Shown here piece by piece: positions 1 to 13,300 of a stretch of 64,000 nucleotides of DNA. A program made the position numbers and the translations under genes. The notes under the pieces are model-generated. The model was not told where the DNA came from and did no database searches. It saw only the letters and a list, made by a program, of their open reading frames with translations. Position 1 is the first letter of the stretch. Each line of letters starts with the position of its first letter. Source of the stretch: Mesostigma viride (lineage: Eukaryota; Streptophyta; Mesostigmatophyceae; Mesostigmatales; Mesostigmataceae); contig RPFO01001264.1 of the NCBI GenBank assembly GCA_009746045.1, positions 1 through 64,000 on the forward strand, written 5' to 3'.

Positions 1-375
1 AGGGAGAGGGAGAGGGAGAGGAGAGGGAGAGGAGAGGAGAGGGAGAGGGAGAGGGAGAGGAAGGGAGAGGGAGAGGGAGAGGGAGAGGGAGAGGGAGAGG
101 GAGAGGGAGAGGGAGAGGGAGAGGGAGAGGGAGAGGGAGAGGGAGAGGGAGAGGAGAGGGAGAGGGAGAGGGAGAGGGAGAGGGAGAGGGAGAGGAGAGG
201 AGAGGGAGAGGGAGAGGGAGAGGGAGAGGGAGAGGGAGAGGGAGAGGGAGAGGGAGAGGGAGAGGGAGAGGGAGAGGGAGAGGGAGAGGAGAGGGAGAGG
301 GAGAGGGAGGGCGTAAGCGGAGAGGGAGAGGGAGAGGGAGAGGGAGACGGAGAGGAGAGGGAGAGGGAGAGGGAG
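1..375. repeat. (GGGAGA)n simple repeat
   Basis: This is a nearly pure purine hexamer array with occasional GGAGA slips. Every long reading frame across it is an artefact of the repeat (Arg-Glu-Gly or Ser-Leu-Pro runs). It starts at the window edge, so its real length is unknown. Confidence 0.97.
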
Positions 376-663
376 GCGTAAGCGTAAGCGTAAGCCTAAG
401 CGTAAACGTAAGCGTAAACCTAAGCGTAAGCATAACCGTAAGCGTAAGCGTAACCGTAGGGAGAGGGAGGGCGTAAGCGTAAGCGTAAGCGTAAGCGTAA
501 GCGTAAGCGTAAGCGTAAGCGTAAGCGTAAGCGTAAGCGTAAGCGTAAGCGTAAGCGTAAGCGTAAGCGTAAGCGTAAGCGTAAGCGTAAGCGTAAGCGT
601 AAGCGTAACCGTAAGCGTAAGCGTAACCGTAAGCGTAACCGTAAGCGTAAGCGTAACCGTAAG
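376..663. repeat. (CGTAAG)n hexamer array
   Basis: About 45 copies of the hexamer CGTAAG lie between two purine arrays, with CGTAAC variants at both edges. The core from about 472 to 608 is essentially perfect. Single hexamer units also sit inside the flanking GGGAGA block near 310, so the two arrays seem to have mixed. It is not a known telomere repeat. Confidence 0.95.
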
Positions 664-1395
664 AGGGATGGAGGGATGGAGGAGGGAGGGAGGAGGATGG
701 AGGAGGGAGGGAGGGAGGGAGGGAAGGAGGGAGGAGGGGAGGGAGGGAGGGAGGGAGGAGGAGGGAGGAGAGGGAGGGAGGGAGGGAGGGAGGGAGGGAG
801 GGGGGAGGGAGGGAGGAGGGAGGGAGGGAGGAGAGGGAGGAGGGAGGAGGAGGGAGAGGAGAGGGAGAGGAGAGGGAGAGGAGAGGGAGGGAGAGGGAGA
901 GGGAGAGGGAGAGGGAGAGGGAGAGGGAGAGGAGAGGGAGAGGGAGAGGAGAGGGAGAGGGAGAGGGAGAGGGAGAGGGAGAGGAGAGGGAGAGGGAGGG
1001 GAAGGGAGAGGGAGAGGGAGAGGGAGAGGGAGAGGGAGAGGGAGAGGGAGAGGGAGAGGAGAGGGAGAGGAGAGGAGAGGAGAGGGAGAGGGAGAGGGAG
1101 AGGGAGAGGAGAGGGAGAGGGAGAGGGAGAGGGAGAGGGAGAGGAGAGGGAGAGGGAGAGGGAGAGGAGAGGGAGAGGGAGAGGGAGAGGAGAGGGAGAG
1201 GGAGAGGGAGAGGAGAGGGAGAGGGAGAGGGAGAGGGAGAGGGAGAGGGAGAGGGAGAGGAGAGGGAGAGGGAGAGGGAGAGGGAGAGGGAGAGGGAGAG
1301 GGAGAGGAGAGGAGAGGGAGAGGGAGAGGGAGAGGGAGAGGGAGAGGGAGAGGGAGAGGGAGAGGGAGAGGGAGAGGGAGAGGGAGAGGGAGGGT
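664..1395. repeat. (GGGA)n then (GGGAGA)n simple repeats
   Basis: Positions 664-865 are GGGA/GGAGGGA tetramer-like repeat, and 866-1395 return to the GGGAGA hexamer. The strand asymmetry is extreme, with almost no pyrimidine on the plus strand. No coding signal is present. Confidence 0.95.
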
Positions 1396-1439
1396 TTAGC
1401 CACATCGTGTTTTGTTCTTGGATTGATGACGCACCGCAC

Positions 1440-2225
1440 GCAACGCTCGTGACCTGCACCCGCAGGCGAAAAAGAACGAACCACAATGATAGCATGGTTG
1501 TGAGTGACAATTGACGACATCACGCTACAAGGAGCATGACGCAAAAGGGATTAAAAATCGGCATGAAAAACCTGGTGAAAAATAAGAGGGAGAGGGGGGG
1601 AGAGGGAGAGGGAGAGAGAGTCGTCGTTCAGGAAGCCGGCATGACGCAAAATGGGATGAATACTCAACATGACAGGTGAAAAAACATGAGAAAAACAACG
1701 TACATAAAATCCCGCAACTCACTCTTGTTGTTGCTGATGCTGCTGTCGTTGTTCTTGTTGTCAGGCCCGTTGTTCTTGATTTCCAAAGAAGAAAGCCGTG
1801 AAGCTGCTCGTACGCAACGACCGTGACCTGCACCCGCAGGCGAAAAAGAACGAACCACAATGATAGTATTGTTGTGAGTGACAATTGACGACATCACGCT
1901 ACAAAGAGCATGACGCAAAAGGGATTTAAAATCGGCATGAAAAACCTGGTGAAAAATAAGAGGGAGAGGGGGGGAGAGGGAGAGGGAGAGAGAGTCGTCG
2001 TTCAGGAAGCCGTCATGACGCAAAATGGGATGAATACTCAACATGCCAGGTGAAAAAAAATTAGGAAAACCACGTACGTAAAATCCCGCAACTCACTCTT
2101 GTTGTTGCTGATGCTGCTGTCGTTGTTGTTGTTGTCAGGCCCGTTGTTCTTGATTTCCAAAGAAGAAAGCCGTGAAGCTGCTCGTACGCATTATGGGGGC
2201 TGCACCCGCAGGCGAAAAAGAACGT
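1440..2225 (+). repeat. 374-bp tandem repeat, about 2.1 copies
   Basis: Matching starts lie at 1440, 1814 and 2188, giving a period of exactly 374 bp. Each full unit contains a short GGGAGA tract, a GTTGTTGCTG-like segment and a segment ending in GCTGCTCGTACGCA. The third unit stops after about 40 bp. Identity between the first two units is high by eye. The GGGAGA tract inside each unit suggests how the neighbouring purine arrays could have been seeded. Confidence 0.9.
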
Positions 2226-2328
2226 GGACCACAGTCGGTCACTGGACGTGCGGTGGCGGGCGTGGTGGGCGCATCCGGCGGTGCGCGCCTGCAAAACACC
2301 GCATCAATTACCTGGGCGGGCAGGGTGC

Positions 2329-3077
2329 GCACCTTCCAAAGTCCCTGGTGTGTGTCAGTGCAGCGTCGACATGGCATGCGTGGAGGATATTTGCGTACGT
2401 ACGACGAATCATGTGAAACGACTGGTCCAACCTGAAAAATTTTAAATTTTTTCCGTGTCCAGTAACGGTCCTAGGTTGCACCCGCGGGCCGTTCCGACAG
2501 CTGTACAGAAAAGATCACAAAGATACGCCGCGCAACGACGCCTGTGCCCGGCAAATCATTTGTGAGCCCGGAACTGAACAGTCACTGCAAATGTCGAGTA
2601 TTTATTGCTCCAACCCCACAAAAAAGCGTTCCGGACCTGTTCGAAGCGAAGAGCACTGACAGGGATCGGACCCGAGCCAGATTTGTGTGCGGACCATGAT
2701 GGCTGGCCTCCCTCACTCCGCAACCTCACTCTGGACGCAGGTTCGAATCCTGTCAGTGCTATTCGCTTCGAACAGTTCCGGAACGCTTTTTTTGGGGGGT
2801 GGAGCAATAGTTTTCGACGTTTGTAGTGACTGTTCAGTTCCCGACTCACATTTGCCGGGCACTGGCGTCATTCCGCGGCGTATCTTTCTGATCTATTCTG
2901 TACAGCTGCCGGAACGGCCCGCGGGTGCAACCTAGGACCGTTACTGGACACGGCAAAAATTCAAAATTTTTCAGGTTGGACCAGTCGTTTCAGATGATTC
3001 GTCGTACGTACGCAAATATCCTCCACGCATGCCATGTCGACGCTGCACTGACACACACCAGGGACTTTGGAAGGTGC
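2329..3077. repeat. 749-bp palindrome (foldback or MITE-like)
   Basis: The left arm starting GCACCTTCCAAAG at 2329 is matched in reverse complement by the right arm ending at 3077. Agreement continues inward to a centre near 2703. The arms differ by scattered substitutions and small indels, so this is not an assembly mirror. The outer 10 bases at each end are themselves palindromic. No coding frame is supported. The centre carries a tRNA-like B-box (see findings). Confidence 0.88.
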
Positions 3078-4009
3078 CGTAAGAATTGTCTTGCGAAATG
3101 AAAGCTTAGCCGTATGCACTGTTCTGAAAAATCTGATTTGTAAAAATGGAGAAAAAAAAAAAAAAGGGAAAAAAAACAAAAAAAAAAGAACCCTGAAAAC
3201 TGACATGCCGCGAAAAGGATTCGACACGGCGACTGCCGGTCTCATCCAGGTATTGGAGTAGGGTGTAGATCCCCACCGGGGTGTAGATCCCCCTGCTATT
3301 CGCTCGAACAGTTCTGGATGTACCATTCTACATGCTATTGTACAATATATAGTGGTAACGGAGAAAAAAAAATGAAGAGACGACAAAAATGCCTTTGCAC
3401 CAATAGGAGTCGACACTGCGTGTTCAGACTCCAAGTACTCGGGCACCCACACCTGCCGGGGGAGTACATTGTAATGCTATTCACTAGAACAGTTCCGGAT
3501 GTAGCGTTAGTGATGATGTTGTACAATATATTCCAATCACGTTTGTCAGAGTGTGCGTTTTTCCGACATGTAGGGCAGGTTGTACAACATTCTGTGCGCC
3601 AACCATGTGTACTACATGTATCGATTAGTATCACTACATGTATATTCCGTCATGATCGCAGGATTAGTAACTACTGGGCTACATGTTAGTGTACCCTTAC
3701 TAGGCTACTATGTAGAACCTTCAGAACCTGATTCTACCTTCCAAAATTCTAATTATGCGCCATGGATCAGTTCTGAAATGTAGAACGAGCCTACGTGGAG
3801 GGCATGACATCAGTCCAGCTGGCACCGCCGCGCACCATGACCGAGGGAACACGCCGTCACGTGCATGTAATGCAATGTTTGGAGACGACGGGCATGCATG
3901 CATGGTTAATTTTTGGCGGCGAATATTTTCCGCGCCAAAAAAATTCCGCGGTACCCTCCGTACCGTGAAAAGTGGGTGCACGGTGCGCGCACCCCTTGCG
4001 GAAGTGGCC
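3078..4009. other. Non-coding spacer with palindrome relics
   Basis: I see no gene. An A-rich tract lies at about 3146-3188. Two diverged copies of a piece of the upstream palindrome (TGCTATTCGCTTCGAACAGT at 2757) recur at 3294-3320 and 3475-3500, so this region may contain older fragments of the same family. Confidence 0.6.
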
Positions 4010-5600
4010 ATGGCGACTGCTTTTAGACGAAACGTGACAAATCTGGCTCGCGGAAAGCAGAAAAAATGCTCGATTCTTGGAGAAAATTAGTTACTGATTC
4101 TAATTTATGGTGGGATAGTTGCGATCTATAATGTCGCGGGCTCTTTTTCTTTACCATCGGCAGGGGGGTCCGGCCTGAATTTCTGTCGGGATGAATAAAG
4201 TATAATGGATGCCTGCAGGTGTGATTGTCGATTGTTGCCAGTTTTGATGGTCCTAATGGAAGCTAGTTTAATGATGTTTCTAAAGCCGTAAAAATTCCCG
4301 CTGCTATCTTTACCTTTCCCGTCATTTTGCGGTAAGATAACATTAGGCCTGCGCCATGCGCGCCCGACCTCTCCATGAAAGGGTGGCCTTTCTTGTGCGC
4401 CTGGGCACGAATAAATGCCCGTTATGGTACGTTCTTGTATTAAACGTCCTAAGATAGCGCTTTCCTGCTTTCTTACCTCGTTGAGCGTAAGCTTTTTGCC
4501 TTCTTTCCGGCCAGATGCAGCCATGAAGTTGCGGGTCCTGGCGCTGCATCGCTGGATTCCTGGATGTTTTTAAGCAAGTTCGTCTGTGACGTGGCTGGCT
4601 TGCTGCAGCGCGTGGCCCACAACCTGTCGGGAAGGTGTAATGCTTTTATTTCCATGCTTCTCTGAAATTTCTTTTGCTTTATAGACAGTTGTGTTCGAGG
4701 AAATTCACGCGGTCTTCCTAAGCAGCGGCATCATTTTCCCCAGACACTGACGAGCTGGCACCTGTCTCCTAAAGAGAGCGGCTCGTGCTTGTTAGAAAGG
4801 AGGCAGTGTGCATTTTGCGGGACACAATGCTTTGGTGGCACATGCGTCAGGTAGGCTGTTCCAATGGTCTCTTCACCTTTCCCACTGAGTAAATGTTAGC
4901 ATTTGTCATGCTAACCAGAGCAGCTAGCCACAGGTTGGCTGGATAAAAAGTCAGCTTATTTTCTCTTTATATACTGCGTGTGTGGTCCTCCACGTGTCCG
5001 GCTTGTTGGGCATTTTGGAAGAGGGTTTATAATGTGTTGTTGGGTGGAACAACTTGGTTGTTGGCACAAAATCACACATTATTAGCCTGAGATAGGCATG
5101 ACATATGCTGCTCAGGCGTGTCGTCCTACCAGCCTTGTTGTTAAGGGTAGACTCACAAGGCTGGCTGTGCCGATGGAGGGGTGGGGCGTGCTAGCCCCCC
5201 CCCACACCCACGCATGCATGCTAGCCCACCCCCACACCCACGCATGCATGCTAGCCCCGGCCCCGGCCCCCCCACACCCACGCATGCATGCCAGCCCACC
5301 CCCACACCCACGCGTGCATGCCAGCCCACCCCTAGCTTGAGCGTGCTTGTAAAGTTTTTGCATGGTTTATTAAAATGAGTGGAATATGTATTTATTGCAT
5401 AATGTTAATTTTATCATGAATGAAAATGGTCAACATTGCCGAAGTGCCCCTAAATTGCTCAATATTGTGTGCTCAAGAATTCAATGAGGATTGTCATCAT
5501 GGAAACCCGCACAAATTCACGATTCCGGGCATGCATGTGAAAGTATCAAGAACAATTTTCAATTAAGAATGGTATCTCATTGTTCCATGAATCAATATGA
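4010..5600. repeat. Left arm of the foldback element
   Basis: This arm is about 1.59 kb and pairs with 14736-16694. On the minus strand it holds a 132-codon frame (4126-4524) homologous to the longer open frame of the right arm. A TAA stop lies in the same frame just upstream of it, where the right arm reads Ala-Lys. The arm is otherwise non-coding. Confidence 0.85.
5190..5332. repeat. 30-bp GC-rich minisatellite, short allele
   Basis: About four to five copies of a roughly 30-bp unit built on CACACCCACGCATGCATGC, with one GGCCCC-rich variant. The matching site in the right arm has about sixteen copies in reverse complement. Confidence 0.9.
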
Positions 5601-8600
5601 CTCCATGTACGTAGACAAGCCATGATGACCCCATGGGAGCCTAAATCCTCATCATTAAATACATAAATGCCACCCATGTACGTAGACGGGCCATGATGAC
5701 ACCAATGGAGCCTGAATCCTCATCATTAATTACATAAATGCCAACCATGTACATACACGGGCAATGATGACACCATGGGAGCCTGAATCCTCATTATTAA
5801 ATACATAAATGCCAACCATGTACGTAGGCCAGCCATGATGACACTATGGGAGCCTGAATCCTCATCATTAATTTCATACATGCCAACAACACGTAGACGG
5901 GCCATAATGACACCACGGGAGCCTGAATCCTCATCATTTATTTTATGAGACATCCATGTACGTAGGCCAGCCATGATGACACCATGGGAGCCTGAATCCT
6001 CATCATTTTTTTTCTGAGACATCCATGTACGTAGGCCAGCCATGATGACACCATGGGAGCCTGAATCCTCATCATTAAATACATACATGCCATCCATGTA
6101 CGTAGACAGGCCATGATGACACCATGGGAGCCTGAATCCTCATCATTAATTACATAAATGCCAACCATGTACGTAGACGGGCCATGATGACACCATGGGA
6201 GCCTGAATCCTCATCATTTTTTTTATGAGACATCCATGTACGTAGGCCAGCCATGATGACACCATGGGAGCCTGAATCCTCGTCATTTTTTTTTCTTTGA
6301 CATCCATGTACGTAGACGGGCCATGATGACACCATGGGAGCCTGAATCCTCATCATTAATTACATACATGCCAACAATGTAGGTAGACAAGCCATGATGA
6401 CACCATGGGAGCCTGAATCCTCATCATTTTTTTAATGAGACATCCATGTACATACGTAGGCCAGCCATGATGACACCATGGGAGCCTGAATCCTCATCAT
6501 TTTTTTTTCTTTGACATCCATGTACGTAGGCCAGCCATGATGACACCATGGGAGCCTGAATCCTCCTCATTAATTACATAAATGCCAACCAGGTACGTAG
6601 ACAAGCCATGATGACCCCATGGGAGCCTAAATCCTCATCATTAAATACATAAATGCCACCCATGTACGTAGACGGGCCATGATGACACCAATGGAGCCTG
6701 AATCCTCATCATTAATTACATAAATGCCAACCATGTACATACACGGGCAATGATGACACCATGGGAGCCTGAATCCTCATCATTAAATACATAAATGCCA
6801 ACCATGTACGTAGGCCAGCCATGATGACACTATGGGAGCCTGAATCCTCATCATTAATTTCATACATGCCAACAACACGTAGACGGGCCATAATGACACC
6901 ACGGGAGCCTGAATCCTCATCATTTATTTTATGAGACATCCATGTACGTAGGCCAGCCATGATGACACCATGGGAGCCTGAATCCTCATCATTTTTTTCT
7001 GAGACATCCATGTACGTAGGCCAGCCATGATGACACCATGGGAGCCTGAATCCTCATCATTAAATACATACATGCCATCCATGTACGTAGACAGGCCATG
7101 ATGACACCATGGGAGCCTGAATCCTCATCATTAATTACATAAATGCCAACCATGTACGTAGACGGGCCATGATGACACCATGGGAGCCTGAATCCTCATC
7201 ATTAATTACATACATGCCAACAATGTAGGTAGACAAGCCATGATGACACCATGGGAGCCTGAATCCTCATCATTTTTTTAATGAGACATCCATGTACATA
7301 CGTAGGCCAGCCATGATGACACCATGGGAGCCTGAATCCTCATCATTTTTTTTTCTTTGACATCCATGTACGTAGGCCAGCCATGATGACACCATGGGAG
7401 CCTGAATCCTCCTCATTAATTACATAAATGCCAACCAGGTACGTAGACAAGCCATGATGACCCCATGGGAGCCTGAATCCTCATCATTAATTACATAAAT
7501 GCCATCCATGTACGTAGACGGGCCATGATGACACCATGGGAGCCTGAATCCTCATCATTAATTACATAAATGCCATCCATGTACGTAGACGGGCCATGAT
7601 GACACCATGGGAGCCTGAATCCTCATCATTAATTACATAAATGCCATTCATGTACGTAGACGGGCCATGATGACACCATGGGAGCCTGAATCCTCATCAT
7701 TAAAAAAGTACATGCCATCCATGTACGTAGGCCAGCCATGATGACACCATGGGAGCCTAAATCCTCCTCATGAATTACATAAATGCCAACCATGTACGTA
7801 GACAAGCCATGATGACACCATGGGAGCCTGAATCCTCATCATTAATTACATAAATGCCATCCATGTACGTACACAGGCGATGATGACACCATGGGAGCCT
7901 GAATCCTCATCATTTACTATTCCTTGACATCCATGTACGTAGACGGGCCATGATGACACCATGGGAGCCTGAATCCTCCTCATTAATTACATAAATGCCA
8001 ACCAGGTACGTAGACAAGCCATGATGACACCATGGGAGCCTGAATCCTCATCATTAATTACATAAATGCCAACCATGTACGTAGACGGGCCATGATGACA
8101 CCATGGGAGCCTGAATCCTCATCATTTTTTTTATGAGACATCCATGTACGTAGGCCAGCCATGATGACACCATGGGAGCCTGAATCCTCGTCATTTTTTT
8201 TCTTTGACATCCATGTACGTAGACGGGCCATGATGACACCATGGGAGCCTGAATCCTCATCATTAATTACATACATGCCAACAATGTAGGTAGACAAGCC
8301 ATGATGACACCATGGGAGCCTGAATCCTCATCATTTTTTTAATGAGACATCCATGTACATACGTAGGCCAGCCATGATGACACCATGGGAGCCTGAATCC
8401 TCATCATTTTTTTTTCTTTGACATCCATGTACGTAGGCCAGCCATGATGACACCATGGGAGCCTGAATCCTCCTCATTAATTACATAAATGCCAACCAGG
8501 TACGTAGACAAGCCATGATGACCCCATGGGAGCCTAAATCCTCATCATTAAATACATAAATGCCACCCATGTACGTAGACGGGCCATGATGACACCAATG

Positions 8601-10324
8601 GAGCCTGAATCCTCATCATTAATTACATAAATGCCAACCATGTACATACACGGGCAATGATGACACCATGGGAGCCTGAATCCTCATCATTAAATACATA
8701 AATGCCAACCATGTACGTAGGCCAGCCATGATGACACTATGGGAGCCTGAATCCTCATCATTAATTTCATACATGCCAACAACACGTAGACGGGCCATAA
8801 TGACACCACGGGAGCCTGAATCCTCATCATTTATTTTATGAGACATCCATGTACGTAGGCCAGCCATGATGACACCATGGGAGCCTGAATCCTCATCATT
8901 TTTTTCTGAGACATCCATGTACGTAGGCCAGCCATGATGACACCATGGGAGCCTGAATCCTCATCATTAAATACATACATGCCATCCATGTACGTAGACA
9001 GGCCATGATGACACCATGGGAGCCTGAATCCTCATCATTAATTACATAAATGCCAACCATGTACGTAGACGGGCCATGATGACACCATGGGAGCCTGAAT
9101 CCTCATCATTAATTACATACATGCCAACAATGTAGGTAGACAAGCCATGATGACACCATGGGAGCCTGAATCCTCATCATTTTTTTAATGAGACATCCAT
9201 GTACATACGTAGGCCAGCCATGATGACACCATGGGAGCCTGAATCCTCATCATTTTTTTTTCTTTGACATCCATGTACGTAGGCCAGCCATGATGACACC
9301 ATGGGAGCCTGAATCCTCCTCATTAATTACATAAATGCCAACCAGGTACGTAGACAAGCCATGATGACCCCATGGGAGCCTGAATCCTCATCATTAATTA
9401 CATAAATGCCATCCATGTACGTAGACGGGCCATGATGACACCATGGGAGCCTGAATCCTCATCATTAATTACATAAATGCCATCCATGTACGTAGACGGG
9501 CCATGATGACACCATGGGAGCCTGAATCCTCATCATTAATTACATAAATGCCATTCATGTACGTAGACGGGCCATGATGACACCATGGGAGCCTGAATCC
9601 TCATCATTAAAAAAGTACATGCCATCCATGTACGTAGGCCAGCCATGATGACACCATGGGAGCCTAAATCCTCCTCATGAATTACATAAATGCCAACCAT
9701 GTACGTAGACAAGCCATGATGACACCATGGGAGCCTGAATCCTCATCATTAATTACATAAATGCCATCCATGTACGTACACAGGCGATGATGACACCATG
9801 GGAGCCTGAATCCTCATCATTTACTATTCCTTGACATCCATGTACGTAGACGGGCCATGATGACACCATGGGAGCCTGAATCCTCCTCATTAATTACATA
9901 AATGCCAACCAGGTACGTAGACAAGCCATGATGACCCCATGGGAGCCTGAATCCTCATCATTAATTACATAAATGCCATCCATGTACGTAGACGGGCCAT
10001 GATGACACCATGGGAGCCTGAATCCTCATCATTAATTACATAAATGCCATTCATGTACGTAGACGGGCCATGATGACACCATGGGAGCCTGAATCCTCAT
10101 CATTAAAAAAGTACATGCCATCCATGTACGTAGGCCAGCCATGATGACACCATGGGAGCCTAAATCCTCCTCATGAATTACATAAATGCCAACCATGTAC
10201 GTAGGCCAGCCATGGAGACACCATGGGAGCCTGAATCCTCCTCATAAATTACATAAATGCCAACCATGTACGTAGACAAGCCATGATGACACCATGGGAG
10301 CCTGAATCCTCATCATTAATTACA
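5601..10324. repeat. 71-bp minisatellite array, forward half
   Basis: About 66 units contain a core CCATGATGACACCATGGGAG followed by CCTGAATCCTC and a variable AT-rich linker. Successive cores are 71 bp apart. Linker variants (TTAATTACATAAATGCCA, oligo-T plus GAGACATCC, TTTACTATTCC) repeat in a fixed order with a 1,907-bp offset, so there is a higher-order repeat. The unit length is not a multiple of three, and the apparent peptides rich in DEDSGSHGVIM and RIQAPMVSS are frame artefacts. Confidence 0.95.
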
Positions 10325-13300
10325 TGGATGGCATTTATGTATTTAATGATGAGGATTCAGGCTCCCATGGTGTCATCATGGCTTGTCTACCTACATGGTT
10401 GGCATTTATGTAACCTGAATCCTCTCATTAAAAAAATGAAGAGGATTCAGGCTCCATTGGTGTCATCATGGCTGGCCTACGTACATGGATGTCAAGTAAT
10501 AGTAAATGATGAGGATTCAGGCTCCCATGGTGTCATCATGGCTTGTCTACGTACATGGTTGGCATTTATGTAATTAATGAGGAGGATTCAGGCTCCCATG
10601 GTGTCTCCATGGCTGGCCTACGTACATGGATGGCATTTATGTATTTAATGATGAGGATTCAGGCTCCCATGGTGTCATCATGGCCCGTCTACGTACATGG
10701 ATGGCATTTATGTAACCTGAATCCTCTCATTAAGAAAATGAAGAGGATTCAGGCTCCCATGGTGTCTCCATGGCCCGTCTACGTACATGAATGGCAAGTA
10801 TGTAATTAATGATGAGGATTCAGGCTCCCATGGTGTCATCATGGCCCGTCTACGTACATGGATGGCATTTATGTAATTAATGATGAGGATTCAGGCTCCC
10901 ATGGTGTCATCATGGCCCGTCTACGTACATGGATGTCAAGGAATAGTAAATGATGAGGATTCAGGCTCCCATGGTGTCTCCATGGCCCGTCTACGTACAT
11001 GAATGGCAAGTATGTAATTAATGATGAGGATTCAGGCTCCCATGGTGTCATCATGGCCCGTCTACGTACATGGATGGCATTTATGTAATTAATGATGAGG
11101 ATTCAGGCTCCCATGGTGTCATCATGGCCCGTCTACGTACATGGATGTCAAGGAATAGTAAATGATGAGGATTCAGGCTCCCATGGTGTCTCCATGGCCC
11201 GTCTACGTACATGAATGGCAAGTATGTAATTAATGATGAGGATTCAGGCTCCCATGGTGTCATCATGGCCCGTCTACGTACATGGATGTCAAAGAAAAAA
11301 AAATGATGAGGATTCAGGCTCCCATGGTGTCATCATGGCTGGCCTACGTACATGGATGTCTCATAAAAAAAATGATGAGGATTCAGGCTCCCATGGTGTC
11401 ATCATGGCCCGTCTACGTACATGGTTGGCATTTTTGTAATTAATGATGAGGATTCAGGCTCCCATGGTGTCATCATGGCTGGCCTACGTACATGGATGTT
11501 TCATAAAAAAAATGATGAGGATTCAGGCTCCCATGGTGTCATCATGGCCCGTCTACGTACATGGTTGGCATTTATGTAATTAATGAAGAGGATTCAGGCT
11601 CCCATGGTGTCATCATGGCCCGTCTACGTACATGGATGTCAAAGAAAAAAAAATGATGAGGATTCAGGCTCCCATGGTGTCATCATGGCTGGCCTACGTA
11701 CATGGATGTCTCATAAAATAAATGATGAGGATTCAGGCTCCCATGGTGTCATCATGGCTTGTCTACGTACATTGTTGGCATGTATGTAATTAATGATGAG
11801 GATTCAGGCTCCCATGGTGTCATCATGGCCCGTCTACGTACATGGATGTCAAAAAAAAAATGACGAGGATTCAGGCTCCCATGGTGTCATCATGGCCCGT
11901 GTACGTACATGGATGGCATTTATGTAATTAATGATGAGGATTCAGGCTCCCATGGTGTCATCATGGCTTGTCTGCGTACATGAATGGCATTTATGTAATT
12001 AATGAGGAGGATTCAGGCTCCCATGGTGTCTCATGGCTGGCCTACGTACATGGATGTCAAGGTATAGTAAATAATGAGGATTCAGGCTCCCATGGTGTCA
12101 TCATGGCCCGTCTACGTACATGGATGGCATTTATGTAGTTAATGATGAGGATTCAGGCTCCCATGGTGTCATCATGGCCCGTCTACGTACATGGATGTCA
12201 AGGAATAGTAAATGATGAGGATTCAGGCTCCCATGGTGTCATCATGGCCCGTGTACGTACATGGATGGCATGTATGTAATTAATGATGAGGATTCAGGCT
12301 CCCATGGTGTCATCATGTCTGTCTACGTACATGAATGGCATTTATGTAATTAATGATGAGGATTCAGGCTCCCATGGTGTCATCATGGCCCGTGTACGTA
12401 CATGGATGGCATTTTTGTAATAATAATGAGGATTCAGGCTCCCATGGTGTCATCATGGCCCGTCTACGTACATGGATGGCATTTATGTAATTAATGATGA
12501 GGATTCAGGCTCCCATGGTGTCATCATGGCTTGTCTACGTACATGGTTGGCATTTATGTAATTAATGATGAGGATTCAGGCTCCCATGGTGTCATCATGG
12601 CCCGTCTACGTACATGGATGTCAAGGAATAGTAAATGATGAGGATTCAGGCTCCCATGGTGTCTCATGGCCCGTCTACGTACATGAATGGCAAGTATGTA
12701 ATTAATGATGAGGATTCAGGCTCCCATGGTGTCATCATGGCCCGTCTACGTACATGGATGGCATTTATGTAATTAATGATGAGGATTCAGGCTCCCATGG
12801 TGTCATCATGGCCCGTCTACGTACATGGATGTCAAGGAATAGTAAATGATGAGGATTCAGGCTCCCATGGTGTCTCATGGCCCGTCTACGTACATGAATG
12901 GCAAGTATGTAATTAATGATGAGGATTCAGGCTCCCATGGTGTCATCATGGCCCGTCTACGTACATGGATGTCAAAGAAAAAAAATGATGAGGATTCAGG
13001 CTCCCATGGTGTCATCATGGCTGGCCTACGTACATGGATGTCTCATAAAAAAAATGATGAGGATTCAGGCTCCCATGGTGTCATCATGGCCCGTCTACGT
13101 ACATGGTTGGCATTTTTGTAATTAATGATGAGGATTCAGGCTCCCATGGTGTCATCATGGCTGGCCTACGTACATGGATGTTTCATAAAAAAAATGATGA
13201 GGATTCAGGCTCCCATGGTGTCATCATGGCCCGTCTACGTACATGGTTGGCATTTATGTAATTAATGAAGAGGATTCAGGCTCCCATGGTGTCTGACATC

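Noticed and set aside
376-663. Telomere at the left of the window
   Set aside because: The unit CGTAAG is not TTTAGGG, TTTTAGGG or another known telomere repeat, and the array is internal with unique sequence and other repeats on both sides.
2652-2760. Functional tRNA gene with an intron
   Set aside because: The T-arm and acceptor-like ends are present, but no convincing D-arm, A-box or anticodon stem can be placed; the span is about 109 nt and lies inside a palindrome. Kept as a finding only.
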